DNA of 64,000 nt, from NCBI RefSeq assembly GCF_036881825.1, contig NZ_JBAJMW010000001.1, forward strand, positions 682,001 to 746,000, given 5' to 3'. Below the pieces are notes generated by a model. That model did not search any database and had not been told where the DNA came from. It saw only the letters and a list, made by a program, of their open reading frames with translations. The DNA comes from Tersicoccus mangrovi. GTDB lineage: Bacteria; Actinomycetota; Actinomycetes; Actinomycetales; Micrococcaceae. Both the position numbers and the translations under genes were made by a program. The number at the start of each line of letters is the position of its first letter. Position 1 is the first letter of the stretch. Below, piece after piece: positions 1-7,882 of the stretch.

Positions 1-1262
1 ACCCCCGCCCGGCGCGGTGACCGGGGCGGCAGGATGTCCAGCGCCAGCCGCCACGCGTCGACGTCGTCGGCAGCCTCGGGCAGCTCCAGATAGGTCATCA
101 GCGCGTCCGGCCCGGCGTCGGCGAGCATCGACTCGCGCAGGTGCGCGGACACCTCCGCCCGCAGGGCCGCGATGCCCGGGGCGGCGGAGCGCGGCAGCAG
201 CCGGCCCCGGTAGAGGTTCAGGGCGAGCCGGTGGGCCCCGCGCCGGACGTACCGGACCACCTGGTCGGCGTCGACCGTGAGCTCCACGGTCAGCCGGTAC
301 GGGTTGGAGGCGAGCACACCCGCCGCTCCGAGCCCCGTGAGCACCCGGCGCAACCGGACCAGTTCGGCGCGCAGCGTCGTGGGGTCCGGGTCCGCGTACA
401 GCAGGTCGGCCAGCTCCTGTGCGGTCAGCCCGTCGGGGTGCCGGGTCAGCAGCGTGAGGATCTCGGTGTGCCGCACACTGAGCTCCCGGCTCGTGCCGGC
501 CAGGCTGAGCAGGCCGCGGTCCCGGCCGGTGATCTGCAGCGTGTTGCGGTGCAGGGCGGGTCCGGCGGCGGCGCGACCGCCGGACGGCCGGGCCCCGGCC
601 CGGTCCCGCTCCTGCTCTCGCGTGAGCCGGGCGATCCGCAGCTCGGCCTCGGCGGCTGCGACCGTGGCCTGCACGAGGGTCAGGGTGTGCGGGGCGACGG
701 CGTCGGGCCCTCCGGTGATGTCGACGACGCCGATCACGGCGCCCGTGTCCGGGTCGTGCAGCGGTACGGCGGTGCAGGAGAAGATGTGCGCCAGCTCGCT
801 GAGGTGCTCCGCGCCGCTGATCTGCACGCCGGAACCGGTGGCCAGGGCCGTCCCGGGGGCGCTCGTGCCCATCACGGCCTCGGACCAGTCCATGCCCGGC
901 GCGAAGGAGCGGGACTCGGCCCGCCGCACCGCGTCGTCGTCACCCTCGACCCACAGCAGGTTGCCGAGCTCGTCGCCGACCGCCACGAGCAGCCCGGTGG
1001 ACGCGCTCGGCCGGACCAGCAGCCGGTCGATGACGGGCATGACGGTGGCCATCGGGTGAGCGCGGCGGTAGCGGTCCAGCTCGTCGAGGAAGCCGCCGGG
1101 CGCCGGGGCGGGCGCGGCACCGGACCGCAGGTCGAGCGAGCGCAGCCAGGAGGACCGGACGACGGCACGCAGACCTCCCAGATCGGCGGCGTCGTCGCCG
1201 AGGATCTGGTGGGCGTGCCGGGCACGGCCCTGTGCTGAGGTCGAGGTCAGGTCGCCGATCAT
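1..1262 (-). CDS. GAF-domain helix-turn-helix transcriptional regulator (C-terminus cut by window edge)
   Basis: The reading frame starts at ATG 1262 and stays open to base 1, giving about 420 residues with no stop, so the C-terminus lies outside the window. Residues about 90-200 resemble a GAF sensor domain (for example GMDWSEAVMGTSAPGTAL, then GAVIGVVDITGG), as in AcoR-like actinobacterial regulators. Residues about 265-340 (SVRHTEILTLLTRHPDGLTA) look like a winged-helix DNA-binding region. In this family the GAF domain is thought to sense a small molecule and the gene often lies beside an aldehyde dehydrogenase gene, but any such neighbour is off the edge. Transcription is divergent from the lipoprotein gene at 1432. 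The domain class is clear; the ligand and targets are unknown. Confidence 0.8.
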   Translation of the reverse strand, partial: MIGDLTSTSAQGRARHAHQILGDDAADLGGLRAVVRSSWLRSLDLRSGAAPAPAPGGFLDELDRYRRAHPMATVMPVIDRLLVRPSASTGLLVAVGDELGNLLWVEGDDDAVRRAESRSFAPGMDWSEAVMGTSAPGTALATGSGVQISGAEHLSELAHIFSCTAVPLHDPDTGAVIGVVDITGGPDAVAPHTLTLVQATVAAAEAELRIARLTREQERDRAGARPSGGRAAAGPALHRNTLQITGRDRGLLSLAGTSRELSVRHTEILTLLTRHPDGLTAQELADLLYADPDPTTLRAELVRLRRVLTGLGAAGVLASNPYRLTVELTVDADQVVRYVRRGAHRLALNLYRGRLLPRSAAPGIAALRAEVSAHLRESMLADAGPDALMTYLELPEAADDVDAWRLALDILPPRSPRRAG

Positions 1263-1431
1263 GACTCCGTCGTCGCAGGCGGGGGACCGGCGCGGCGCCG
1301 GTGTGCACGGAGTCTACGGAGCGCGGACGCCCCGCACCATCCCCACCGGGGCAGCGCCTCCTCGCGGACGGCGCGGCTACGCTGAACGGCGGAGGGGACC
1401 GCGGCTCCCGCGATCCGGGAGGGAGGCCGGC

Positions 1432-1911
1432 ATGCGCGCTCGGCTTCTGCTGCCCGTGGGATTCATCGCGGCAAGCCTCCTGGCCGGGTGCGGGTCGACG
1501 GTGACGGACCCGCCGCGTGACGGGCTGGGCCGTGTCACCGAGTCCGCCCGCACGAGCGCCTTCGCCGTCACCGTGGGCGACTGCACGTCAGCGCTGGACG
1601 AGACCGGCACGACGGAGACGATCGACATCGTGCCCTGCGACGCGCCGCACGCCTTCGAGGCGTACGCATCGCACACGATGACGGAGCCGACGTTCCCGGG
1701 CATGGACGCGGCGGCCGCGTCCGCCGATCGCGAGTGCCGCACCGCGTACGCCGAGTTCGTCGGTGTGCCACTGGATCGCTCCCAGTACACGATGATCGAC
1801 CTGCATCCCACCGAGCGCAGCTGGACCGAGCAGACCGACCGGCAGGTGATGTGCCTCGCCGGCCGGGCATCGGGCGGGATCACCGGCTCCCTCAAGGACA
1901 CCAAGCAGTAG
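1432..1911 (+). CDS. Septum-formation-family lipoprotein
   Basis: A 159-residue lipoprotein. The N-terminus MRARLLLPVGFIAASLLAGC is a type II signal peptide with lipobox LAGC and Cys20 as the predicted lipidation site. The rest carries spaced cysteines in contexts such as VGDCTSALD, VPCDAPHAFEAY and DRECRTAY, a pattern typical of the actinobacterial 'septum formation' domain found in small membrane-anchored proteins. It would sit on the outer face of the membrane; the molecular role of the domain is not established. The start was chosen because GGAGG at about 1420-1425 lies just upstream and the signal peptide begins there, although the frame is open further upstream. It converges with the DUF202 gene ending at 1953. 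Confidence 0.82.
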   Translation: MRARLLLPVGFIAASLLAGCGSTVTDPPRDGLGRVTESARTSAFAVTVGDCTSALDETGTTETIDIVPCDAPHAFEAYASHTMTEPTFPGMDAAAASADRECRTAYAEFVGVPLDRSQYTMIDLHPTERSWTEQTDRQVMCLAGRASGGITGSLKDTKQ

Positions 1912-1952
1912 CGGCCGCCGGCGTCATTCCGGTCAGTCGTCGCCATCGATCG

Positions 1953-2285
1953 TCAGTCGGCGGATACGAGTACGAGGCCGACGACCCCGAGCGCCAGGCA
2001 CACGAGCGTCATCGCCGCCACGGGCCCGACGGCGGCGTGGACCGATTCCCGGTGGATGCCGTGCACGCTGCGGGTGTGGCGCCGTCGGGCACCGAGGACG
2101 ACGGCGGCGGCGGCCGCCACGGTCAGCAGGGGCAGGGCGAGGACGGCCGGCCCGTAGTGCGGCAGCCACCGCAGCCCGACCGCGCTCGCGACGAGCAGGG
2201 AGAGCATCGTGCGGGACCAGGCGAGCGTCGTCCGCTCCGGCTGCAGTCCGGGGTCGCTGGTCGCGGGCCATGCGCGGGAACTCAT
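1953..2285 (-). CDS. DUF202 family small membrane protein
   Basis: About 110 residues. The N-terminal motif LQPERTTLAWSRTMLSLLVAS is the signature of DUF202 (YidH-like) proteins, and three hydrophobic helices follow. ATG 2285 is used; an ATG one codon upstream (2288) is equally possible. It is the last gene of a co-directional set of sulfite oxidase, DUF202 and DUF202. It shares the 'ER T x LAW x RT' motif with its neighbour at 2333-2767, so the two are likely paralogs that could form one membrane unit. Function is not established; the link to the oxidase is inferred from gene order only. Confidence 0.78.
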   Translation of the reverse strand: MSSRAWPATSDPGLQPERTTLAWSRTMLSLLVASAVGLRWLPHYGPAVLALPLLTVAAAAAVVLGARRRHTRSVHGIHRESVHAAVGPVAAMTLVCLALGVVGLVLVSAD

Positions 2286-2332
2286 CATCGGCTCAGGTCT
2301 CGGCTCAGCATTCTCGAATCGACACACTCGGC

Positions 2333-2767
2333 TCAGCGCAGCACGATCAGCACGAGCACGACGAGGGCGCCCAGGGCGGCGCCGAAGCCGAGGATCGGGG
2401 CGATCAGGGGCAACGGCAGCGGCCGCTTCTCCCGCATCGCCCGCTCGACCCGTACCCACCGGGTGAAGGCGCCGCCGCTGACCAGCATCCCGAGCACGAT
2501 GAGGATGACCGAAACGGCCTTGCGGAAGGGTGCCTCGAACACGCCGACGGCGAAGGCCTCGATCGCGATGCCCCCGGCGAGCAGCGCCAGTGACGTGCGG
2601 ATCCAGGCGAGGAACGTCCGCTCGTTGGCCAGGGTGAAGCGCGGGTCCGGCTCGCGGCCACCCGGCAGGAGCCGACGGCTGAGCGCTCCTCGCGCGGCTG
2701 GCTCGTCGCCGGCCTCGGCGGGCGGCTGGGCAGGCTGCGACGCGCCCGGCGTCGAGGACGCGCTCAC
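2333..2767 (-). CDS. DUF202 family membrane protein
   Basis: A 144-residue protein. A Pro/Ala-rich N-terminal tail of about 45 residues precedes the DUF202 core (PRFTLANERTFLAWIRTSLA), followed by three predicted membrane helices. The GTG start at 2767 overlaps the stop of the sulfite oxidase gene as GTGA, which indicates translational coupling and decided the start. A longer frame exists upstream but would run inside the oxidase gene. It may anchor or accompany the oxidase at the membrane, but that is inference. Confidence 0.8.
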   Translation of the reverse strand: MSASSTPGASQPAQPPAEAGDEPAARGALSRRLLPGGREPDPRFTLANERTFLAWIRTSLALLAGGIAIEAFAVGVFEAPFRKAVSVILIVLGMLVSGGAFTRWVRVERAMREKRPLPLPLIAPILGFGAALGALVVLVLIVLR

Positions 2768-3927
2768 GCGATGCGGCCTTGTGCGTCTCCCGCCTGGACG
2801 GCCGCGGCGACCTGCACGCGGGCGCGAGGCCAGGCGTTGTTCATGTAGCCCTTCGGGTTCCACAGCCCGGCAGGATCCTCCGGCTGCAGGGCAGCGGACG
2901 TGTCCCACGCGCGGGCGACGAGTTCGAGCGTGCCGGCACGTCCGCCGTCGCCGTCGACCGTCGTCGTCGTCGTCCACTGCCGCCAGCACCAGGGGCCGCG
3001 GTCCTCGCCGAGGTCGGCCTGCGTCCAGGTGGCGCCGCCGTCGGCCGAGACGTCGACCCGGGCCACCCCGCGGCCGCCGCCCGCGAGCGCGTAGCCGGTG
3101 ACCGTGACGGGGCCCGCAGGCACCGTCGCGCCGTCGACCGGCTCGAGGATCGCGCTGGTCAGGGCCAGCTCACCGAGCGAGAAGCCCTCACCGGCCTCGA
3201 CGGCGGAGGGCCCGGCATCCGCCGGCAGCATCCGGTACGCATTTGCCTGGAACCAGTTCTCCGAGGGTTCGGTCTGCACGGTGATCCGCTCGACCCACTT
3301 GACGCTGCGGGCGCCGATCCAGCCGGGGACGACGACGCGCAGCGGCGCCCCGTGCACCGCCGTCAGCGGCTCGCCGTTCATGGCCCATGCGAGCAGCACC
3401 TCGGGGCCGAGGGCCTTGCCCAGCGGGACGGAGCCGCCGAACTGCTGACCCGGGCCCGGTGCGACGTCGGGGGCGAGGAAGGCGACGTGCCGGACGGCGT
3501 TCTTCACAGCGGCGTCGTCGTCTGGATCGTTGCTGACGCCGGCGGCGGCGAGCACGTCGGCGAGCCGGACCCCGGTCCAGGTGGCGGTGGAGACGGCGGC
3601 CTCGCGCCACGGCGTCTCGCCGGGGATGTCGCGGACGGCGATCAGACCGGTGCGGCGGGTGCCCGCGCACTGGAGGGTCGCGGGGAGGGTGTGCTCGGCG
3701 AACCGGCTGCGCAGGTCGCTCAGGTCGAGGGTGAGCGGGGTGTCGACGAGGCCGTCGACGGTGAGGCGCCAGCTGCCGGCGTCGATCTCCGGAATGGGGC
3801 CGTGATTGCGGCTGTAGAAGGTGTCGACCGGGGTGATCGGATCACCGGCCAGGGCCTGCGGGGGTGGCTCCGCGTTGAACGGCTCCTGCCCATGGACGAC
3901 CATGTCCTCGCGCTTGTCCCACATCAT
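2764..3927 (-). CDS. Molybdopterin-dependent sulfite oxidase-family protein
   Basis: A 387-residue enzyme of the sulfite oxidase family. The family hallmark LQCAGTRR is present, with Cys87 as the expected Mo ligand. The motif HGAPLRVVVPGWIGARSVKWV is split across the substrate and cofactor region (ARSVKW, residues about 205-215). The C-terminal part (about 255-370) resembles the Mo-co dimerisation domain (VDVSADGGATW, then WCWRQW). There is no signal peptide, haem b5 domain or TAT motif, so it looks cytoplasmic and would need an unknown electron acceptor. The start at MMWDKREDM keeps the conserved KREDMVVHG...PFNAEPP beginning. The two DUF202 genes follow it with GTGA coupling. Exact substrate is uncertain. 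Confidence 0.88.
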   Translation of the reverse strand: MMWDKREDMVVHGQEPFNAEPPPQALAGDPITPVDTFYSRNHGPIPEIDAGSWRLTVDGLVDTPLTLDLSDLRSRFAEHTLPATLQCAGTRRTGLIAVRDIPGETPWREAAVSTATWTGVRLADVLAAAGVSNDPDDDAAVKNAVRHVAFLAPDVAPGPGQQFGGSVPLGKALGPEVLLAWAMNGEPLTAVHGAPLRVVVPGWIGARSVKWVERITVQTEPSENWFQANAYRMLPADAGPSAVEAGEGFSLGELALTSAILEPVDGATVPAGPVTVTGYALAGGGRGVARVDVSADGGATWTQADLGEDRGPWCWRQWTTTTTVDGDGGRAGTLELVARAWDTSAALQPEDPAGLWNPKGYMNNAWPRARVQVAAAVQAGDAQGRIA

Positions 3928-4019
3928 CGGCTGCCTGTCCTCATCGGTCGCTGTTTCCCCGGACTCCGTGCACCATTGTGCTGCCCATCCTGCCCGTGAC
4001 GGGGACGTACCGTGGTTCC

Positions 4020-4874
4020 ATGACGCCCGCCGCCCCCTCCGGATCCACCGCCGGAGCCGCCGGGCTGGTGGTCTTCGGGCTGTTCGTCCAGGAGATCGGC
4101 GCCGCCGTCGCGGTCCTCGTGTTCCCCCGCACGGGTCCGGCGGGCATGGTGCTGTTGCGCCTGTTCTTCTCCGCGCTGTACCTGCTGGCCGTCAGCCGGC
4201 CGACCCTGCGCGGAATCACCCGGGCGAACGGGGCCGCGGCGGCGCTGTTCGGCGTGTCGATCGGCGTCATGAACCTGCTCTTCTACGCGGCACTGTCCTC
4301 GATCCCGCTGGGCGCGGCGGTGACGTTCGAGATCCTCGGCCCGCTCGTGCTCTCCGTCATTCTCGCCCGGCGGGCCGCGGCATGGCTGTGGGCACTGCTC
4401 GCGGCGGTGGGCGTGGGTCTGCTCGGCAGCGGCGGCTTCGGCCACCTGACCGGGCCGGGTGTCCTGTTCGCCCTCGGCGCCGGGGCCATGTGGGCGGCGT
4501 ACATCCTGGCGTCCCGGCACGTCGGGGCGGCCTTCTCGGGGCTGCAGGGCCTGGCGATCGCGATGACGGTCGGCACGATCCTCGCCCTGCCGATCGGCCT
4601 CGCGCAGGCGGGAGCGGCGGTGCTCGACCCGGGCGTCCTCGCCCTCGGCGCCCTCGTGGCCCTCTTCTCCTCGACGGTGCCGTACGCCGTCGAACTGCTC
4701 GCGCTGCGCCGGATGCCGGCCGCGGCGTTCTCGGTGCTCATCGCGCTGGCTCCGGCGGTCGCGACCCTCACCGGCGCCGTCCTGCTGGCCCAGCACGTCG
4801 GCTGGCTGGAGTCGGCCGGGGTGGCGCTCGTCGTGGTCGCCGCGATGGGGGCACTCCGCTCCCCGGCGCGGTAG
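4020..4874 (+). CDS. EamA/DMT family exporter, RhtA-like
   Basis: A 284-residue polytopic protein with about ten predicted helices arranged as two EamA repeats. Segments such as GVMNLLFYAALSSIPLGAAV, then TFEILGPLVL, match the RhtA (threonine/homoserine exporter) branch of the drug/metabolite transporter superfamily. It probably exports amino acids or similar metabolites across the cytoplasmic membrane; the substrate is not readable. The frame is open 14 codons further upstream, but ATG 4020 gives the normal N-terminus. It is divergent from the sulfite oxidase gene and stands alone. Confidence 0.8.
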   Translation: MTPAAPSGSTAGAAGLVVFGLFVQEIGAAVAVLVFPRTGPAGMVLLRLFFSALYLLAVSRPTLRGITRANGAAAALFGVSIGVMNLLFYAALSSIPLGAAVTFEILGPLVLSVILARRAAAWLWALLAAVGVGLLGSGGFGHLTGPGVLFALGAGAMWAAYILASRHVGAAFSGLQGLAIAMTVGTILALPIGLAQAGAAVLDPGVLALGALVALFSSTVPYAVELLALRRMPAAAFSVLIALAPAVATLTGAVLLAQHVGWLESAGVALVVVAAMGALRSPAR

Positions 4875-5052
4875 GGCTCGGTCCAGCGCCAGTTGGGACT
4901 GCTCTTACCGGAATGACGGTGCTCAACCGTCCCGAACGGTGACAACGGTCCCATCGGCGGATCGCCACGAGGCGCTGAATCGATGACGGCGCCGGAGCGA
5001 CCACCACGCCCACCAGCACGACCCGCGGCGGCGCGCTTCGAATGGACGCCGA

Positions 5053-5679
5053 TCAGTGCTCATCTGGGCCGACCAGCCGGTGCACGACGTCCTCCAGGTA
5101 GCGGCCGAGTTGCTCCCGCGTCATCCCCGCGGCCTGCAGCTCCGTGATCACCTCGACCCGCAGGGCACCGAGGAGCAGGTGGGCCGCCACGTCGGCCGAG
5201 TCCGCCGTCCGCCCCGTCTTGGCGACGAGGTCCTGGAGCAGACGGTGCACCCACCGATAGTGCGGCGCCTGCAGGAGCGCCGTGCCGTTCATCTCGCGCG
5301 CCGTCGTCAGCCGGGGGTTGTCCAGCTTGAAGTCGAGCAGCAGGAGCAGGACGCCGACGAGTCGGTCGGCGGCCGGGACGTCGGGCCCGACGGGAGATCC
5401 CGGTCGGTTCAGTTCCTGCCGCAGCGGGTCGAGCCGGCTGGCGAAGACGGCGTCCAGCAGCCCGTCGCGGCTGCCGAAGGCGCGGAAGAGCGTGCCCTTG
5501 CCCACGCCGGCGGCGGCGGCGATCTCGTCCATCGACACCGCGGCCGGACTGGTGGTCCCGGCGAGCAGCGTCTCCGCGGCGGCGAGCACGGACTCCCTGG
5601 GGACGGGAGGACGACCACGACGCGGTCGCTCGTTTGTGGACCGTTGGTCCGTAATGGTGCTAGCGTCATCTGGACTCAT
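5053..5679 (-). CDS. TetR family transcriptional regulator
   Basis: A 208-residue repressor. The helix-turn-helix lies at residues about 30-75 (SMDEIAAAAGVGKGTLFRAF), followed by an all-helical ligand-binding domain typical of TetR proteins. It is divergently transcribed from the NTF2-like/SDR pair at 5706-6994 with only 26 bases between the starts, so those genes are its likely targets. ATG 5679 leaves a 20-residue polar arm before the RGRPP sequence. One of the two repeated GGACC-type sites falls inside this arm, so translation may begin further in. The inducer is unknown. Confidence 0.88.
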   Translation of the reverse strand: MSPDDASTITDQRSTNERPRRGRPPVPRESVLAAAETLLAGTTSPAAVSMDEIAAAAGVGKGTLFRAFGSRDGLLDAVFASRLDPLRQELNRPGSPVGPDVPAADRLVGVLLLLLDFKLDNPRLTTAREMNGTALLQAPHYRWVHRLLQDLVAKTGRTADSADVAAHLLLGALRVEVITELQAAGMTREQLGRYLEDVVHRLVGPDEH

Positions 5680-5689
5680 GGTCCGTAAT
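5638..5689. promoter_or_regulatory. Likely TetR operators: two copies of a GGACC/GGTCC site
   Basis: Bases 5638-5650 read GGACC-GTT-GGTCC, a perfect inverted repeat, followed by GTAAT. A second related site at 5672-5689 reads GGAC-TCAT-GGTCC, again followed by GTAAT. The 10-base string GGTCCGTAAT occurs at 5646 and again 34 bases later at 5680. Placement between (and at the start of) divergent TetR and NTF2-like genes fits an autorepressing operator. No footprint is available; this is pattern-based. Confidence 0.6.
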
Positions 5690-5705
5690 TCTAGAGGAGA
5701 GTGTG

Positions 5706-6098
5706 ATGACCGAGCAGACGACGGCGCCCACGTGGCTGGTGCAGGCCGCCCAGGGACTCGCGGCCGGCGATGTCGAGGCGTGGATGGCGATGTACGCGGA
5801 CGACGCCGTGCACGAGTTCCCCTTCGCGCCCGAACCACGACGACTCGAGGGCAAGACCGCCATCCGGCGGTACATGGCCGCGATGGGAGGCAGCGTCAGG
5901 TTCGGCAGCCTCGACCACATCCGGGTCGACGACCGGGGCGAGGAGCTGCTGGTCGAGGCCGAGGGCCATCACACCGACGCCGTCACCGGTGAGCCGTTCG
6001 ACCTCAGCTACCTGTGGATCATCACGCGTCGGGACGGGCTCGTGACCCGGATGCGGGACTACATGAGTCCGCGCCGGCCGGCCCACCGGGAGTCCTGA
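5706..6098 (+). CDS. NTF2-like / SnoaL-like small protein
   Basis: A 130-residue protein. The pattern AAGDVEAWMAMYADDAVHEFPFAP, interrupted normally by a short loop, is typical of the cone-shaped SnoaL/NTF2 fold used by small isomerases, cyclases and hydrolases. ATG 5706 is preceded by GAGGAG at 5694-5699; an in-frame GTG lies one codon upstream. The stop overlaps the next start as TGATG, so it is co-translated with the SDR gene. Together with the divergent TetR gene this looks like a small inducible catabolic or detoxification unit. Substrate is not predictable. Confidence 0.82.
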   Translation: MTEQTTAPTWLVQAAQGLAAGDVEAWMAMYADDAVHEFPFAPEPRRLEGKTAIRRYMAAMGGSVRFGSLDHIRVDDRGEELLVEAEGHHTDAVTGEPFDLSYLWIITRRDGLVTRMRDYMSPRRPAHRES

Positions 6099-6994
6099 TG
6101 CGCGTCTTCGTGACCGGCGGCACGGGCTTCGTCGGAGCCGCCGTCGTCCGCGACCTGCTCACCTCCGGGCACACCGTTCTCGCGCTCGCGCGCAGCGCCA
6201 CGTCCGCCGCGACCCTCCGGGCGATGGGCGCCGATCCGCATCCCGGCTCGCTGGAGGATCTCGCCGCGCTGCGGTCGGCGGCGGCACGCAGCGACGCCGT
6301 CATCCACACCGCGTTCGACAACGCCGGCGTGCTCCTCTTCCGCCGGAACAGCCGGATCGAACGACGCGCGCTCGACGCCGTGGGCGACGTCCTCGCCGGC
6401 ACCGACCGACCCCTCGTCGCCGCGGGCGGTTTCGCTCCCGCGATCAGGTCCGGGCCGCTCGTCACCGAGGAGGATCCGGCGTCGTCGAGTGCCGGACCGC
6501 TGGGGCGCAACGTCGAGCGCACGATCATGCGCCTGGCCGATCGCGGGGTGAACGCGTCCGTCGTGCGGATGCCCATCGTGCACGGCGACGGCGACCGCTT
6601 CACCCTCCCCCGGTTCATCGCCCTGGCCCGGAAGCACGGCGAGTCGGTGTACGTCGGCGACGGGACGAACCGGGTGCCCGCCGTCCATCATCGCGACGCG
6701 GCGGCGGTGTTCCGGCTCGCGGCCGAGCGGGCGGTGCCACGGGCCCGCTATCACGCCGTCGCCGAGGAGGGCGTGCCGTTCCGGTCCGTCGCCGAGGTGA
6801 TCGGCCGGCGACTGGGGGTCCCCGCCGTCGGCCGGTCTCGAGGATCGGCGTTCCTGCGGCTCGGCGTCTATGCCGCCTACGCGGGTGCGGACGGTCCCGC
6901 GTCGAGCAACGTCACCCGCGACCTGCTCGGGTGGCGGCCGAGCGGACCGGCGCTGCTGGCCGACCTGGACCGCCCGGAGTACTTCGACCGCTGA
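6098..6994 (+). CDS. NAD(P)-dependent epimerase/dehydratase (extended/atypical SDR)
   Basis: A 298-residue Rossmann protein. The nucleotide motif TGGTGFVGAAVV lies at residues about 6-17, and HTAFDNAG and RMPIVHGDGD follow as in atypical SDRs with an NAD-dependent epimerase fold. The classical YxxxK pair is not evident (GRNVERTIM occupies the equivalent region), as in many atypical members. ATG 6098 overlaps the previous stop, indicating coupling to the NTF2-like gene under probable TetR control. It likely reduces or isomerises a small carbonyl compound; substrate unknown. Confidence 0.82.
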   Translation: MRVFVTGGTGFVGAAVVRDLLTSGHTVLALARSATSAATLRAMGADPHPGSLEDLAALRSAAARSDAVIHTAFDNAGVLLFRRNSRIERRALDAVGDVLAGTDRPLVAAGGFAPAIRSGPLVTEEDPASSSAGPLGRNVERTIMRLADRGVNASVVRMPIVHGDGDRFTLPRFIALARKHGESVYVGDGTNRVPAVHHRDAAAVFRLAAERAVPRARYHAVAEEGVPFRSVAEVIGRRLGVPAVGRSRGSAFLRLGVYAAYAGADGPASSNVTRDLLGWRPSGPALLADLDRPEYFDR

Positions 6995-7040
6995 GCGGCC
7001 ATGCCGTTGATCGACCCGTCCCCGGCCGCCACTTCGCCGT

Positions 7041-7102
7041 TGGGACAGCTAGTACCGCTGAGGCGGTGTCTACCTGTCCCATTCGTGAATACCTGTCCCA
7101 TT
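7041..7102. repeat. Nested hairpin with 13-bp direct repeats; terminator or mobile-element relic
   Basis: TGGGACAG (7041-7048) pairs with CTGTCCCA (7074-7081) around an inner ACCGC/GCGGT hairpin (7054-7067). The 13-mer TACCTGTCCCATT occurs at 7071-7083 and again at 7090-7102. The site lies between converging transcription units, so it may act as a terminator. The repeated sequence and mirrored end also resemble a leftover insertion-sequence terminus. No transposase remnant is visible. Confidence 0.4.
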
Positions 7103-7140
7103 GAGCGCGAGCGCGGGCGGCGGAACGGCGACGACGGCGG

Positions 7141-7230
7141 TCAGCGCCACCTGCGGCGGCGCATCCAGGCGCTCAGCCACTCCACCCAGGTGCGCTTCTG
7201 CTGCGGACGTCGGTCTCTGCGTGCCTGCAT
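7141..7230 (-). CDS. Small basic Trp-rich peptide (29 residues), last gene of a membrane-protein operon
   Basis: ATG 7230 to TGA 7141 encodes 29 residues containing KRTWVEWLSAWMRRRRWR at the C-terminus. The peptide is strongly cationic with four tryptophans, and its middle could form an amphipathic helix. A good ribosome site (GGGGGAGG) precedes the start by about eight bases and overlaps the end of the upstream membrane gene, whose stop is only four bases before this ATG. It is therefore placed to be translated with the two paralogous membrane proteins upstream. No family is recognised. It could be a membrane-associated subunit, a regulator of its partners, or a toxic peptide; none is shown by sequence. 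Confidence 0.55.
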   Translation of the reverse strand: MQARRDRRPQQKRTWVEWLSAWMRRRRWR

Positions 7231-7234
7231 GACG

Positions 7235-7882
7235 TCATCCTCCCCCATCGACAGCCGACGGGGAGGACTCGGGGTGCATTCTCAGGAACACCGCAGCCCG
7301 CCGGTACTGCCACCACGCGACGACGGCGGCGGCCACCACCGCCGCGATGAGCACGACCCAGATCACATCGAGGCCCGAGTCGTTCCGGGGGTTGGCCGCC
7401 TGGACGAGGTCCAGGAAACCCATGGGGATGAAGGTGAAGGACAGCCGCAGCATGGCAGCCTGCCGTTCACGTGCCGCTGCGCGGGTGACCACCAGCTCGT
7501 GCGGCGCGACGGTGACGGCGCCGCGGAGTTGCCGCTGCACGCGCCCCCGCTGTGCCGGAGACAGCACCCCGAGGACATTCGACAACCCCGGCAGGCTTCG
7601 GGTCAGGTGCACAAGGCCGAATCCCATCATGCCGAGGACGGCGGCGAGAAGGCCCCAGCGGGCGGCCAGCCACACGTCACTCTCACGACCGCGCAGCAGC
7701 GCCACCGCGACAGCCAGACCCACCCCGAGCATCAGCAGCCCCGGCACCTCCACCAGGACGAAGCGGCGGAAGGCCGGCCGCAGGTCCGGCGCGGGACTCC
7801 GCTCCGCCTCTCGCTGGGCCCGGTTCCAGCGCCATACGTCGCTGTGCTCGCCGTCGGGCGTCCGTGCCCACCAGTCGCTCAC
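7235..7882 (-). CDS. Membrane protein of unknown family, paralog of the upstream gene
   Basis: A 215-residue protein with four predicted helices in two pairs: residues about 45-90 and 150-195. A polar segment between the pairs carries LSPAQRGRVQRQLRG and ARERQAAM. The N-terminal WRWNRAQREAERSPAPDLRP, then RRFVLVEVPGLLMLG, and the C-terminal YRRAAVFLRMHPE match equivalent parts of the protein encoded at 7879-8598, so the two arose by duplication. The ATG start overlaps the upstream stop (ATGA). No conserved catalytic residue is evident. I do not recognise the family; a two-subunit membrane complex is plausible. Confidence 0.72.
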   Translation of the reverse strand: MSDWWARTPDGEHSDVWRWNRAQREAERSPAPDLRPAFRRFVLVEVPGLLMLGVGLAVAVALLRGRESDVWLAARWGLLAAVLGMMGFGLVHLTRSLPGLSNVLGVLSPAQRGRVQRQLRGAVTVAPHELVVTRAAARERQAAMLRLSFTFIPMGFLDLVQAANPRNDSGLDVIWVVLIAAVVAAAVVAWWQYRRAAVFLRMHPESSPSAVDGGG

